The translations under genes and the position numbers were made by a program. Shown one piece after another: positions 52,733 to 61,175 of a DNA stretch of 64,000 nucleotides. Under the pieces are notes generated by a model that was not told where the DNA came from, did not search any database, and saw only the letters and a program-made list of their open reading frames with translations. How positions within the stretch are numbered: the stretch's first letter is position 1; every line of letters begins with the position of its first letter. This stretch comes from Sphingomonas changnyeongensis (GTDB lineage Bacteria > Pseudomonadota > Alphaproteobacteria > Sphingomonadales > Sphingomonadaceae): NCBI RefSeq assembly GCF_009913435.1, contig NZ_CP047895.1:248001-312000 (forward strand), given 5' to 3'.

Positions 52733-53938
52733 TCAGATACCGGCGGCGATGCGCAGGGCGATCGCGCGCAATGCCTCGAAATTGGTGACCTTCACCTCTT
52801 CGGGATGCTCGATGCCCAGAATCTCTTCGTCGCAGGACTGGGAGTGGTCGGCCGCCGCCCAGCGGCCATTGCCGAGCGATCGCAGCGGCAGGATCGGCGG
52901 ACGGGTCGGATCTTCGGGATTGACCGAGGTAACGACCGCGAGGCTGCCCGACTCGAGGCGGACAAGCGCGCCGACCGGATAGATGCCGATGCTGCCGACA
53001 AAAGACTCGAGCAGCCCGGCGTCGAAATGGCCGTGCCAGCTGCGCATCCGCTGGATCGCCTCGCCGGGGTTCCAGGCGCGCTTATAGGCGCGGTCGGAGG
53101 TGATGGCGTCATAGACGTCGCAGATCGCGCCCATGCGCGCGAACTGGGTCAGCCGCCGGCCTTCAAGTCCGTAGGGATAGCCGGTGCCGTCGACGCGTTC
53201 GTGATGATGCAGGCAGACATCGCGCGCCGCCTCGGGCACGTCGCTGCTTTCCGACAGCAGCACGAAGCCGCGTTCGGGATGGGTCTTCATCGTCTGGAAC
53301 TCGGCCGGATCGAGCGGCCCGGGCTTGTCCAGGATCGCGCGCGGCATCGCCGCCTTGCCGATATCGTGCAGCAGCCCGGCAAAGCCAGCCTCGCGCACCT
53401 CGCTCTCGCTCAGGCCGAGATGACGGGCAAAGTTGATCATCAGCCCGCACACCGCGACCGAGTGCATATAGGTATATTCATGCTTGGTCTTGAGCCGCGC
53501 GATGCTGACAAAGGCATCGGGACGGCGTGCGACCGAGGCCGCCAGCTCGTCGACCAGAACGAAAACTTCCTGGCTGTTCACGGCCTTGCCCAGCCGTGCC
53601 TCGCCGAACATGTTGGCGACCAGCCGCTTGGATTTGTTCACCAGCCGCGCGGCGCGTTCATATTCGCGCACCAGCGATGTGCGCTCGCCGGGCGGGCGCG
53701 GCGGCGTGCGCGGCGCGGGGCGCGGCGCCGCGGCCGGCTTGCGGCGCCCCGGCGGACGCTTGCTGCGGCTTTCATCGATCACCACCGCCTGCACCGGGCT
53801 GCGCCGCAACAGGTCGAGCGTGTCGGGCGACGAAATCAGGAAGCGCGAGCGCCAGAACGGATGGTCCAGCCAAGACCCTTCCAGGCGATGCACATACATG
53901 CCCAGTTCGAGATCTTTGGGGGACACACGGCGCAGCAA
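52733..53938 (-). CDS. HD-GYP-type cyclic di-GMP phosphodiesterase
   Basis: A 401-residue protein. An N-terminal domain (about residues 1-130, DUF3391-like, RVSPKDLELGMYVHRLEG) precedes the HD-GYP domain. The metal motif LLHDIGKAAMP, the HLHHERVDGTGYP-like HHERVDGTGYPYGLEG and the R-rich FARMGAICDVYDAIT are present, so catalysis is expected. It breaks down c-di-GMP to pGpG or GMP. Its location inside the flagellar region suggests motility control. TTG 53938 is the start because AAGGAAG is well placed. Confidence 0.88.
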   Translation of the reverse strand: MLRRVSPKDLELGMYVHRLEGSWLDHPFWRSRFLISSPDTLDLLRRSPVQAVVIDESRSKRPPGRRKPAAAPRPAPRTPPRPPGERTSLVREYERAARLVNKSKRLVANMFGEARLGKAVNSQEVFVLVDELAASVARRPDAFVSIARLKTKHEYTYMHSVAVCGLMINFARHLGLSESEVREAGFAGLLHDIGKAAMPRAILDKPGPLDPAEFQTMKTHPERGFVLLSESSDVPEAARDVCLHHHERVDGTGYPYGLEGRRLTQFARMGAICDVYDAITSDRAYKRAWNPGEAIQRMRSWHGHFDAGLLESFVGSIGIYPVGALVRLESGSLAVVTSVNPEDPTRPPILPLRSLGNGRWAAADHSQSCDEEILGIEHPEEVKVTNFEALRAIALRIAAGI

Positions 53939-54033
53939 GATGATTCTTCCTTCCGATTATGGGATAAGGGGCAGACGCTTAACGACTCCTTGAAGACCGC
54001 TCATCCGCCCACCTTCAACCCCCGGCACCACCG

Positions 54034-56106
54034 TCAGCCACTAGCTTTGGTCGGCGCCTTGTCTCCGCGTCCCGCAGCCGGTGCCGCGTCGAGCAGATCG
54101 GCAAGCGATCCGCCCGGGCTGGCCGCCGGCATCGCCGCCATCGCCTCGGCAAAGCCATCGGCATCAAGCTCGTTCACCCCGCGCGTCAGCAGATCGAACG
54201 CGCGCGCGGTGGGCAAGGTCGCAAAGGCCGGCTGATAGCGGGTGCGCAGCGCCTCCAGCTCCGCCTCGCGGCCGAGCATGCCGAGCGCGATCGCGCGCCG
54301 CAGCAGCATCGCCTGGCGCACCTCGCTCATCGCGCCGCGCGCGGCCGGGGCCTCACGCCCTGCAGCATCGAGAAACCCCTGCCAGTTGCGCTGTTTCCAC
54401 AGCAGCTCGGCACGCAGACCGGTAGCGTCGGGCACCTCCTGCAACACCGCAAGCGCCTCCTGCCCGCGCCCGAGCAGCTGCAGCGCAACCGCCTCCATGC
54501 GCTGCCGGTCCCACAGCATCGGCGCGGGATAGACGGTCTTGGACGTGGCGCTCATCACCTCAAGCGCGCGATCGGGATGGCCGGACAGGATGTGCAGCTT
54601 GGCGACGCGCACCGACAGCGGACCCTGGGCAATGTCCTGCGCGCGTTCGAACAGCTGGTGTTCGAGCAGTTCGGCAGCGCGCTCATACAGGCCGACCGAC
54701 TGCAGCCGTTCCGACAGCCGCGCGACCATCAGATCGCCCTCTGCACCGCCGGGGCCGAGATCGCGATAATCCCAGTACAGCCCGGCCGCCTGATCGAGCG
54801 GCACGCGGCTGCCGGGATCGAGCAGCCCGGTGAGGATCGTCTGCGCCTCGCGCATCAGCGGCGGCAGATCGGGGCCGAGATCGTGATAGCGAACCAGCGT
54901 GCCCGCCGCCGACAGGGCTGCGCGGTCGTCCTTCACCTGCCGCGCCAGCTGCCAGCGCAGTTGCAGCGCGTGCTTCTCCGCCGCCCCGCCGCGCCAGGAA
55001 AAGCGCATCGCCTCGAGCCGCTTGAGCGCCTCGGCCGGCGGCAGGGTGCGGCGCTTGACGCCCACCTCAATCTCTCCGACGCGCGCCTCATATTGATCGG
55101 CTGGATTGCCCTTCTGCGCGACGCGGCCGAACAGCAGTGCCGCTTCGGCCAGCTGGCCCAGCGCCTGATGCGCCTTGGCGCGGATGAGATTGGACGTCGG
55201 GTCCGCCTCGGGCGTGTATTTGAGGATGCGCAGCGCCGCCGCCGGATCGCCCAGAACCAGTGCCGCCTCGGCCGCCGGGATCAGAAACGGGATCCGCTCC
55301 GCCGGGCGGCGGGCGGCGAGCGCGGGGGTCGCGCAGGGCAGCTGGCGCAGCGCCAGCAGCCGCGCGCCGCTGCCTGCCAGCGCGCGCGCGCGCCACGCGC
55401 AGGCTTCCGCATTGCCGGCAAGACCCGGCCGGTCGAGCAGGGTCAGCGCTTCGTCAAACCGGCCGAGCGCCGTCAGCGCAACCCCGCGCGCCAGATCGAA
55501 ATTGTCGACCAGCACCAGATCGGGATCGTCCTGCGCCATCACCTCGAGCACGCCCGACGCCTCGGGAACGCGACCGGCCGACCACAGGCTCATCGCATAG
55601 TCCCAGCGCGCGGCCTGGCGCTGCGCCGGCGTTGACGCGGCCAGCGCCGCCAGCGTGTCGTCGACCGGCTTGCCCTGCCAGCTGGCGGGGCCGTCGATTC
55701 GCGGCGAATCCGACAGCACGGGCGCAAAGCCCGGCAGCCGTGCGGCGCGGGCCGGGCCGGGCGGCGGCATTTGCGGGTCGGACGCGGGCATCGGCGCGGC
55801 ATCCGTTGCCGGCACGGCCGTCGCGGACGGCCCGGCGGCGGGCGCTGCGCCAGACCCAGGCGCGGGCTGAGCGGGAGCAGGCGTCTTTGCGGGGCCACGC
55901 GCCGCCGCCACCGCCTGATCGGCCTTGGCCTTGGCGGCACGAGTCGGCCCGGTGGACGCGGTGGCTGCTGGCCTGGCAGGCGGGTTGACGGCCGGCTGGA
56001 CCGGCGGGCGCGGCGTATCGGCCAGAGCGTCCCGCAGCGGGGCGAGCGCGGCCAGCATGGCGGCCGCAGCCAGCGCGGCGGCGCGCAGGGGCATGACCCG
56101 CGCCAT
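54034..56106 (-). CDS. Large periplasmic repeat-rich protein of the flagellar cluster
   Basis: A 690-residue exported protein. A signal peptide (residues 1-29) is followed by a proline/alanine-rich linker (to about 130). The rest is helical repeats with TPR-like features, for example RWDYAMSLWSAGRVPEASGVL, ALTALGRFDEALTLLDRPGL and AKAHQALGQLAEAALLFGRV. It may scaffold the motor or rod in the periplasm. It overlaps the small membrane-protein gene by one base. The family is not recognised. Confidence 0.6.
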   Translation of the reverse strand: MARVMPLRAAALAAAAMLAALAPLRDALADTPRPPVQPAVNPPARPAATASTGPTRAAKAKADQAVAAARGPAKTPAPAQPAPGSGAAPAAGPSATAVPATDAAPMPASDPQMPPPGPARAARLPGFAPVLSDSPRIDGPASWQGKPVDDTLAALAASTPAQRQAARWDYAMSLWSAGRVPEASGVLEVMAQDDPDLVLVDNFDLARGVALTALGRFDEALTLLDRPGLAGNAEACAWRARALAGSGARLLALRQLPCATPALAARRPAERIPFLIPAAEAALVLGDPAAALRILKYTPEADPTSNLIRAKAHQALGQLAEAALLFGRVAQKGNPADQYEARVGEIEVGVKRRTLPPAEALKRLEAMRFSWRGGAAEKHALQLRWQLARQVKDDRAALSAAGTLVRYHDLGPDLPPLMREAQTILTGLLDPGSRVPLDQAAGLYWDYRDLGPGGAEGDLMVARLSERLQSVGLYERAAELLEHQLFERAQDIAQGPLSVRVAKLHILSGHPDRALEVMSATSKTVYPAPMLWDRQRMEAVALQLLGRGQEALAVLQEVPDATGLRAELLWKQRNWQGFLDAAGREAPAARGAMSEVRQAMLLRRAIALGMLGREAELEALRTRYQPAFATLPTARAFDLLTRGVNELDADGFAEAMAAMPAASPGGSLADLLDAAPAAGRGDKAPTKASG

Positions 56107-56333
56107 CAGCCGAGCATCCCTGCCGACCGCAGCCAGGCGACCCCGGCACCGCCACCGGCACAGGCAATCAGAAACAGGATGACCGGCATGACCAGCGACG
56201 GCGCTGGCGCAGGTGCAGGCGGCGCGACGGTCTCCGCCTTGGCTGCCTGCTCTTCAGCCTTGCTCTGCGCCGCAGCGGGCGTGCGCCCGCCGCCGACGAC
56301 CCGAAGCTTGCCCGGTTTCTGATCCTGACCCAT
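56106..56333 (-). CDS. Small single-helix membrane protein of the flagellar cluster
   Basis: A 75-residue protein. Its N-terminus is basic and polar, then a proline/alanine stretch, then one C-terminal membrane helix (PVILFLIACAGGGAGVAW). It probably is a C-tail anchored inner-membrane protein. The gene overlaps the large repeat protein by one base, and a CTATAAT element on the minus strand lies 29 bases upstream of its start. Function unknown. Confidence 0.55.
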   Translation of the reverse strand: MGQDQKPGKLRVVGGGRTPAAAQSKAEEQAAKAETVAPPAPAPAPSLVMPVILFLIACAGGGAGVAWLRSAGMLG

Positions 56334-56361
56334 TCGCCACCGTTAATCATCTTCAGCATCT

Positions 56362-56368
56362 ATTATAG
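56362..56368 (-). promoter_or_regulatory. CTATAAT element upstream of the small membrane-protein gene
   Basis: The palindrome-like CTATTATAG reads CTATAAT on the minus strand, 29 bases before the gene start. It could also serve the divergent plus-strand gene at 56420. Confidence 0.4.
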
Positions 56369-56419
56369 GAGAAACTGCCGGTATAAGGCGGGTCGCGTTC
56401 CCCAGATCGTGGTGTAAAA

Positions 56420-56830
56420 GTGCAGAAACTGATGTTCACGCTTGCGGCCGCGGCCGCGCTTGGCAGTGCCACTGCCGCCGGCGGGGCGGGTGGCGAAGCC
56501 GATGACAAGGCGCCGACCGAGCTGGCGCTGGTCAAGCTGGAGCCGATGGCCGTGCCGATCGTCGATGGCGATCATGTGCAGGGCGAGTTGCGCGTGCATC
56601 TTTATCTGAGCGCCAAGGACCCGGCGAGCGCCGGCGAAATGGGTCCGCAGATGCCGCGCCTGCGCGCAGCGACCTTTGCCACGATGATGGATTTCGCGCG
56701 GCTTTACGCCTCGCCCTTTCAGGCCGTGAACAGCGACCAGCTGGCGAAGAAGCTGACCGCTGCTCTGCGCAAGGAAAATCCGGCCATCCACGAAGTGCTG
56801 ATCACCGCCGTCGCGGCCAAGCCGGTCTGA
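56420..56830 (+). CDS. Exported small protein of the flagellar cluster
   Basis: A 136-residue protein with a signal peptide (residues 1-20) and a compact domain. ALVKLEPMAVPIVDGDHVQG and ELRVHLYLSAKD recall the start of FliL-type periplasmic domains, and it ends with a helical AALRKENPAIHEVLITAV, also FliL-like in placement. Real fliL is 2 kb away. A periplasmic paralogue of the FliL domain is one reading. GTG 56420 is likely; ATG 56432 is an alternative. A strong terminator follows. Confidence 0.6.
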   Translation: MQKLMFTLAAAAALGSATAAGGAGGEADDKAPTELALVKLEPMAVPIVDGDHVQGELRVHLYLSAKDPASAGEMGPQMPRLRAATFATMMDFARLYASPFQAVNSDQLAKKLTAALRKENPAIHEVLITAVAAKPV

Positions 56831-56855
56831 TCCGGGCGGGATCTCCTGGTCATGA

Positions 56856-56897
56856 CGAAAAAGGGGCGCTGCCGACACCGGCAGCGCCCCTTTTTCG
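56856..56897. terminator. Bidirectional intrinsic terminator
   Basis: A 19-bp perfect stem runs from CGAAAAAGGGGCGCTGCCG to CGGCAGCGCCCCTTTTTCG with a four-base loop. A-tract and T-tract flank the GC core, so it serves both the small exported-protein gene and the motE-like gene. Confidence 0.9.
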
Positions 56898-56925
56898 TGG
56901 GTGATGGGGTCGCGCCCGACCGCGA

Positions 56926-57458
56926 TCAGCGCGCCGCCATGCGCGCGCCGGGCGCAGCCGGGGCGGCCTGACGGCGGGCAATCGCCATCGACAGCGCCGC
57001 CGCGCCCTTGGGCGTCATCGCCGCCAGGATCGCGGCGGTCGACCGGTCGCGCATCCGCTCCGCAACCTCGACCTGCACGTCCATCGCCAGCTGTTCAAAC
57101 ACCACCGCTGCCGCCTTGGGCTTCATCGCCTGATAGATTCGCGCCAGTTCGCTGTAGCGTTCGTCAGCGGGATCGGCGGCGGCAGCGCCGGGCCGCCCCG
57201 GCGGCGCCGCCTCGGCCCCGACCCCGGCCGCCTTCAGCCGCGCCTCGGCGGCGCGCGCCGCCTGTTCGCGCATGTCGAGCGCGCGGTTGCGCTGGGCGGC
57301 GGCACGGTCGCGCGCCGCCATGTCCTGCTGGATCGACACGCCCAGCCGGGTCTGTTCGGCAGGCGCGGGGCCGGGCCGGCGGCGGCGATGGCGTTGGTGA
57401 GCGCCGATGCGCCGGCCGCAAGCGCGGTCAGCATCAAAAGCGACGGGCGAACGATCAT
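56926..57458 (-). CDS. MotE-like flagellar protein, frameshifted in this sequence
   Basis: Resembles MotE-type proteins that sit at the motor in alphaproteobacteria. The start MIVRPSLLMLTALAAGASA at 57458 carries a membrane segment or signal. One base is missing in the four-G run 57367-57370. Adding it joins GPAPAEQTRLGVSIQQDMAA to the long helical frame with ARAAEARLKAAG and the C-terminal motif YQAMKPKAAAVVFEQLAMDV, VAERMRDRSTAAILAAMTP. A protein of about 177 residues results. Overlaps the upstream membrane-protein gene as ATGA. Confidence 0.72.
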
Positions 57459-57871
57459 GCGATCACCCGGTCGTCATCGGCATTGGCTTCCGCCGCAGGA
57501 TCGGCCTCCGCCCCCTCGGCCGGGCCGCGCGCGGCAGCCAGATCGGCCTCGGCCTTGCGGGCGGCGCTGGCGCTGTCCATCAGCCGGTCAGCGGTTGCGT
57601 TGGCGATGTCGATCATCACCTTCAGCTCGTCGCGGATCGCCTCGGCCTCGCCCAGCCGGCGCATCGAGGGATCGGCCTCGCGGCGCAGCACGTCCTTCAG
57701 CTCCGACAGCACCTGGCGGGCATGGCCGGTCGCCGTCTCCAGCGCCTGCACCGTTGCCGGCAGATCGGCGGTCTTGAACGCGGTCAGGCTGCGCATCATC
57801 CGCATCGACTGCACGAGCACCGCGATGCACAGGATGACGGTGACGATATTGGATGTGGTGGCAAAGCTCAT
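57455..57871 (-). CDS. Small membrane protein between fliM and motE-like gene
   Basis: A 138-residue protein. One N-terminal helix (NIVTVILCIAVLVQSMRMM) anchors it, followed by a long helical, acidic region. ATG 57871 is chosen; a TTG at 57889 lies within fliM. From memory, a DUF6468-type small protein sits in this spot in other alphaproteobacterial fliL-fliM operons, but this is not certain. It starts four bases after the true fliM stop and overlaps the motE-like gene by four bases. Confidence 0.6.
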   Translation of the reverse strand: MSFATTSNIVTVILCIAVLVQSMRMMRSLTAFKTADLPATVQALETATGHARQVLSELKDVLRREADPSMRRLGEAEAIRDELKVMIDIANATADRLMDSASAARKAEADLAAARGPAEGAEADPAAEANADDDRVIA

Positions 57872-57875
57872 CGGA

Positions 57876-58885
57876 TCAGTTCCTGGCAATGTCGGTCAGC
57901 ATGCGCACGGCGATGCTGTTGTTGCGCTGGCCAAGCTGGGCAACGCCCAGCTTGATCCCCGAACAATGGATTTCGAGGGGTCGTCGGGATGCTTGTTGAG
58001 CGGCAGTGTCTCGCCGATCTGCAGGTCGCGCACGTCCTGCAGCTTCATCATCCGTTCCGACAGCACGGCGCGCAGCGACAGCTCGGTCTTGCGCAGCTCG
58101 CGGTCCATATGGGTTTCCCAGATGCCGTCGCGCCCGGATTTCTCGCCCATGAAGCGCTGGAGCAGCTTGTCGCGCACCGGCTCCAGCGTGGTGTGCGGCA
58201 GCAGGAACGAGAATTTGCCGCCCCGTCCCTCCATCTCGACGCGGAAGGTGCAGACGGCGGTGACGTTGGACGGGCCGGCAATCGCGGCGAAGCGCGGGCT
58301 GCTTTCGATGCGCTCCAGATCGATCGAGATCTGCGTCACCTGTTCAAAGGCCTGGGCGAGATCATTGAGCGCCAGCTGCATCATCCGCGCGACGAGCGCG
58401 GTTTCGATGGTGGTGAAGGCGCGCCCCTCGACGCGCATCTGCTGGCCGGCACCCTTGCGGCCGCCGAGCAGCGCATCGACCACCGAATAGATCAGGCTCG
58501 GCTCGACGACCATGATGCCGAAGTTTTCCCATTCGCGCACCTTGAACACGCCGAACATCGCCGGCAGCGCGACTCGGTTCATGATTTCGCCGAACCGGGT
58601 GCCGGTCACCTCCTCGAGCGTGACGTCGATCGCGTCCGAGGTCAGGTTGCGCATATTGGTCGCAAAGCTGCGGATCACCCGGTCGCAGATCACCTCGAGC
58701 ATCGGCAGACGCTCGTGATTGACGATATCGGATTCGATGACCGCGCGCAGGCCGCTCTTGGTCGGCGCCGGGCCGCCAATGTCGCCGAACAGCGCGTCGA
58801 TATCGGACTGGTCGAGTTCGCCCGCCGCGCCGATCTCCATCGGCTTGGGCTCGGGCAGCTCGAACTCCTCGAACGGATCGCTCAT
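57876..58885 (-). CDS. fliM: Flagellar motor switch protein FliM, frameshifted in this sequence
   Basis: FliM is a C-ring component binding CheY-P. The frame starts MSDPFEEFELPEPKPMEIG; LDQSDIDALFGD is the N-terminal CheY-binding motif, followed by the FliM core with NMRNLTSDAIDVTLEEV and the FliN-like C-terminal domain (LRAVLSERMMKLQDVRDL). One base is missing in the G4 run 57977-57980 (plus strand). Adding it restores GIKLGVAQLGQRNNSIAV and MLTDIARN with stop at 57876. Full length is about 336 residues. Confidence 0.87.
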
Positions 58886-59469
58886 TGCTGGGTAAGATCC
58901 TGGATGAGAACGTCGCGCACCGCCGCCTTGCCGAGCACGGCGTTGGCGCGGATCAGCATTTCCTCCTTCATGCGGAAGGTGGCGGCCGAACCGGACAGAT
59001 CCTCGGGCCTGAGTTCGCGCAGAAAGGGCTGGTAGCTGTCGAGCACCAGCGGCAGCTTCTTGGTGATCGCCTCCGACGTCGCCTTGCCGGGCACGAGCAT
59101 GAAATGAACCTTCAGGAACCGCGCGCTGCCATCTGCGGTGCGCAGATTGACGGTCATCGGCGGGGTGTCGACAAAGACATTCTCCTTGCCTTCGCCCTCG
59201 CCCTCACCTTCGGCCGGGGCCTCTTCCTCTTCCGCCTCGGCGGACTCTTCGGCCTTGGGCTTGTCCCCGCCCGACATCATGAACAGCGCGCCGCCGCCGC
59301 CGCCCACCACCAGCAGCGCCGCAGCCGCGCCGATGATGATCAGCTTGCGTTTCTTCGGATTGGGCGAGGCACCGGCTTCGGCGTTTTCATCCGCACCCGG
59401 CGCGCCGCCATCCTTGGTGTCGCCGGCCTCGCTCAGACCGTCCGGCAGCTTCGTCTTCTGGTTCGCCAC
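58882..59469 (-). CDS. fliL: Flagellar basal body-associated protein FliL
   Basis: FliL stabilises the stator around the motor. The 195-residue protein has a cytoplasmic N-terminus rich in acidic and glycine residues, one membrane helix (KLIIIGAAAALLVVGGGGGALFM interior), an acidic linker, then the FliL domain with VNLRTADGSARFLKVHFML and the C-terminal IRANAVLGKAAVRDVLIQDL. The start is GTG 59469, with AAGGGGA four bases upstream. It overlaps fliM by four bases. Confidence 0.87.
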   Translation of the reverse strand: MANQKTKLPDGLSEAGDTKDGGAPGADENAEAGASPNPKKRKLIIIGAAAALLVVGGGGGALFMMSGGDKPKAEESAEAEEEEAPAEGEGEGEGKENVFVDTPPMTVNLRTADGSARFLKVHFMLVPGKATSEAITKKLPLVLDSYQPFLRELRPEDLSGSAATFRMKEEMLIRANAVLGKAAVRDVLIQDLTQQ

Positions 59470-59537
59470 AAAATCCCCTTCTCGCGGGCTCGCCGGTAAA
59501 TCGCCCCGGCAGCACCGCGAATGCGTCATTCCCTCCT

Positions 59538-59544
59538 ATTATAG
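59538..59544 (-). promoter_or_regulatory. CTATAAT element in the fliL/flgF divergent region
   Basis: CCTATTATAGG (59535-59545) is a palindrome that reads CTATAAT on the minus strand, 68 bases before the fliL start. It may serve both fliL and flgF. Confidence 0.45.
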
Positions 59545-59554
59545 GATGGTGATC

Positions 59555-59567
59555 GGCAAAACTTGCC
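59555..59567. promoter_or_regulatory. GGCAA-AAC-TTGCC palindrome in the fliL/flgF divergent region
   Basis: A perfect 5-bp inverted repeat with a three-base spacer, identical in its arms to that at 48030-48042. It lies nine bases from the CCTATTATAGG box; in the flbT region the distance is 29, a difference of 20 bases or about two helical turns. Confidence 0.5.
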
Positions 59568-59606
59568 TAGTGCCAGCCGATCCTGCGCTTTTTTGCCGAG
59601 GTGAGG

Positions 59607-60353
59607 ATGGACATTTCTTCCTATGTGCTGCTCAGCCACGAACAGGCGCTCCGCCGCCGGCTCGACGTGGTTGCCAACAACATGGCCAATGTCAGCACCG
59701 TGGGGTTCCGCCGCGAGCAGCCGGTGTTCCACGAAATGCTGAAGCGCGGCGAAGATGCGATGACGCGCGATGCGCGCAACGTGTCGTTCGTGCTCGATTT
59801 CGGCGCGGTGCACGACACCGCGCTCGGCGGTTTTCAGGCGACGGGCAATCCGCTCGACGTGGCCATTGACGGCCAGGGCTATTTCGCGGTCGCGCTGCCC
59901 GATGGCGGCACCGGCTACACGCGCGCGGGCCAGTTCAAGCTGCTCGACACCGGCCAGCTGGTCACCAGCAACGGTCAGCCGGTGCGCGGCGATAGCGGCC
60001 AGCCGATCACCGTGCCGCCGGAGATGATCGGGCGCGTCACGATCGCCAATGACGGCTCGATCATGGGGCCGGACGGCCCGCTCGGGCGCATTGCCGTCAC
60101 GGTGTTCGACAATGAAGCCGGCGTCACGCCGCGCGGCGACGGGCTGATGGCGGCGGAAAATGGCCGCGTCCTCGCCGCCGGCGAGACGAAGCTGCGCGCC
60201 GGCGGGCTCGAAGGCTCGAACGTGCAGCCGATCGTCGAGACCACCAACATGATCCAGATCCTGCGCTCCTACCAGACCAGCCAGCGCATGGCCGATGCGA
60301 TCAACGACATGCGCAAGCGCGCCGTCGAGCGGCTTGGCCGCATCGGCGGCTGA
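59607..60353 (+). CDS. flgF: Flagellar proximal rod protein FlgF
   Basis: A 248-residue rod subunit. The N-terminus MDISSYVLLSHEQALRRRLD and VANNMANVSTVGFRRE is the rod/hook signature; IDGQGYFAVALPDG and the C-terminal LEGSNVQPIVETTNMI with LRSYQTSQRMADAI follow. ATG 59607 has GAGG six to nine bases upstream; an in-frame GTG six bases earlier is less likely. It opens flgF-flgG-flgA-flgH. Confidence 0.9.
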   Translation: MDISSYVLLSHEQALRRRLDVVANNMANVSTVGFRREQPVFHEMLKRGEDAMTRDARNVSFVLDFGAVHDTALGGFQATGNPLDVAIDGQGYFAVALPDGGTGYTRAGQFKLLDTGQLVTSNGQPVRGDSGQPITVPPEMIGRVTIANDGSIMGPDGPLGRIAVTVFDNEAGVTPRGDGLMAAENGRVLAAGETKLRAGGLEGSNVQPIVETTNMIQILRSYQTSQRMADAINDMRKRAVERLGRIGG

Positions 60354-60389
60354 TCCGCGCCCAGACCCTTTTTTCCAGGAGTAGACCCG

Positions 60390-61175
60390 ATGCGTTCCCT
60401 GTCGATTTCCGCCACCGGCATGCTGGCCCAGCAGACCAATGTCGATGTGATCTCGAACAACATCGCCAACATGAACACCACCGCCTACAAAAAGCAGCGC
60501 GCCGAGTTTCAGGACCTGCTCTATCAGCAGGTCGCGCGCCCGGGTGCTGCGACCGGCGGGCCGCAGGCGCGTGCGCCCTCGGGCATCCAGATCGGCGCGG
60601 GCGTGCGCACCGGCGGCGTCTACCGCATCTCCGAACAGGGGGCGATGACGACGACCGACAACCAGTATGACGTCGCGATCGAGGGCAATGGCTATTTCCA
60701 GATCCTGATGCCCTCGGGCGAAATCGCCTATACCCGCGCCGGGTCGTTCCAGCTGTCGGACCAGGGCGAGCTGGTGACCGCCGACGGCTATGCCGTGCAG
60801 CCGGGCGTGACCATCCCGCCCCAGGCGACCGATGTCAGCATTTCACGCACCGGCATCGTGCAGATCAAGGTCGCCGGCCAGGCCGAAATGCAGGATGTCG
60901 GCCAGCTGCAGCTGGCGACCTTCGTCAACGAAGCGGGGCTTGAGGCGCAGGGCGGCAACCTGTTCCTTGCCACCGCCGCGTCGGGCCAGCCCAACATCGC
61001 CTCGCCGGGTGATCCGGGCTTCGGCATGCTGCGCCAGGGGTTCCTTGAAGCATCGAACGTCAATCCGGTCGCCGAAATCACCGCGCTGATCAGCGCCCAG
61101 CGCGCCTATGAAATGAACAGCCGGGTGGTGAAGACGGTCGACGAAATGCTCGCCACCTCCAGCCAGCTGCGGTGA
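60390..61175 (+). CDS. flgG: Flagellar distal rod protein FlgG
   Basis: A 261-residue rod subunit. MRSLSISATGMLAQQTNVDV and SNNIANMNTTAYKKQRAEFQ form the N-terminal motif; IEGNGYFQILMPSGEIAYTR and LEASNVNPVAEITALISAQR with AYEMNSRVVKTVDEML at the C-terminus are diagnostic for FlgG. AGGAG before the ATG is well placed. It overlaps flgA by four bases. Confidence 0.95.
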   Translation: MRSLSISATGMLAQQTNVDVISNNIANMNTTAYKKQRAEFQDLLYQQVARPGAATGGPQARAPSGIQIGAGVRTGGVYRISEQGAMTTTDNQYDVAIEGNGYFQILMPSGEIAYTRAGSFQLSDQGELVTADGYAVQPGVTIPPQATDVSISRTGIVQIKVAGQAEMQDVGQLQLATFVNEAGLEAQGGNLFLATAASGQPNIASPGDPGFGMLRQGFLEASNVNPVAEITALISAQRAYEMNSRVVKTVDEMLATSSQLR

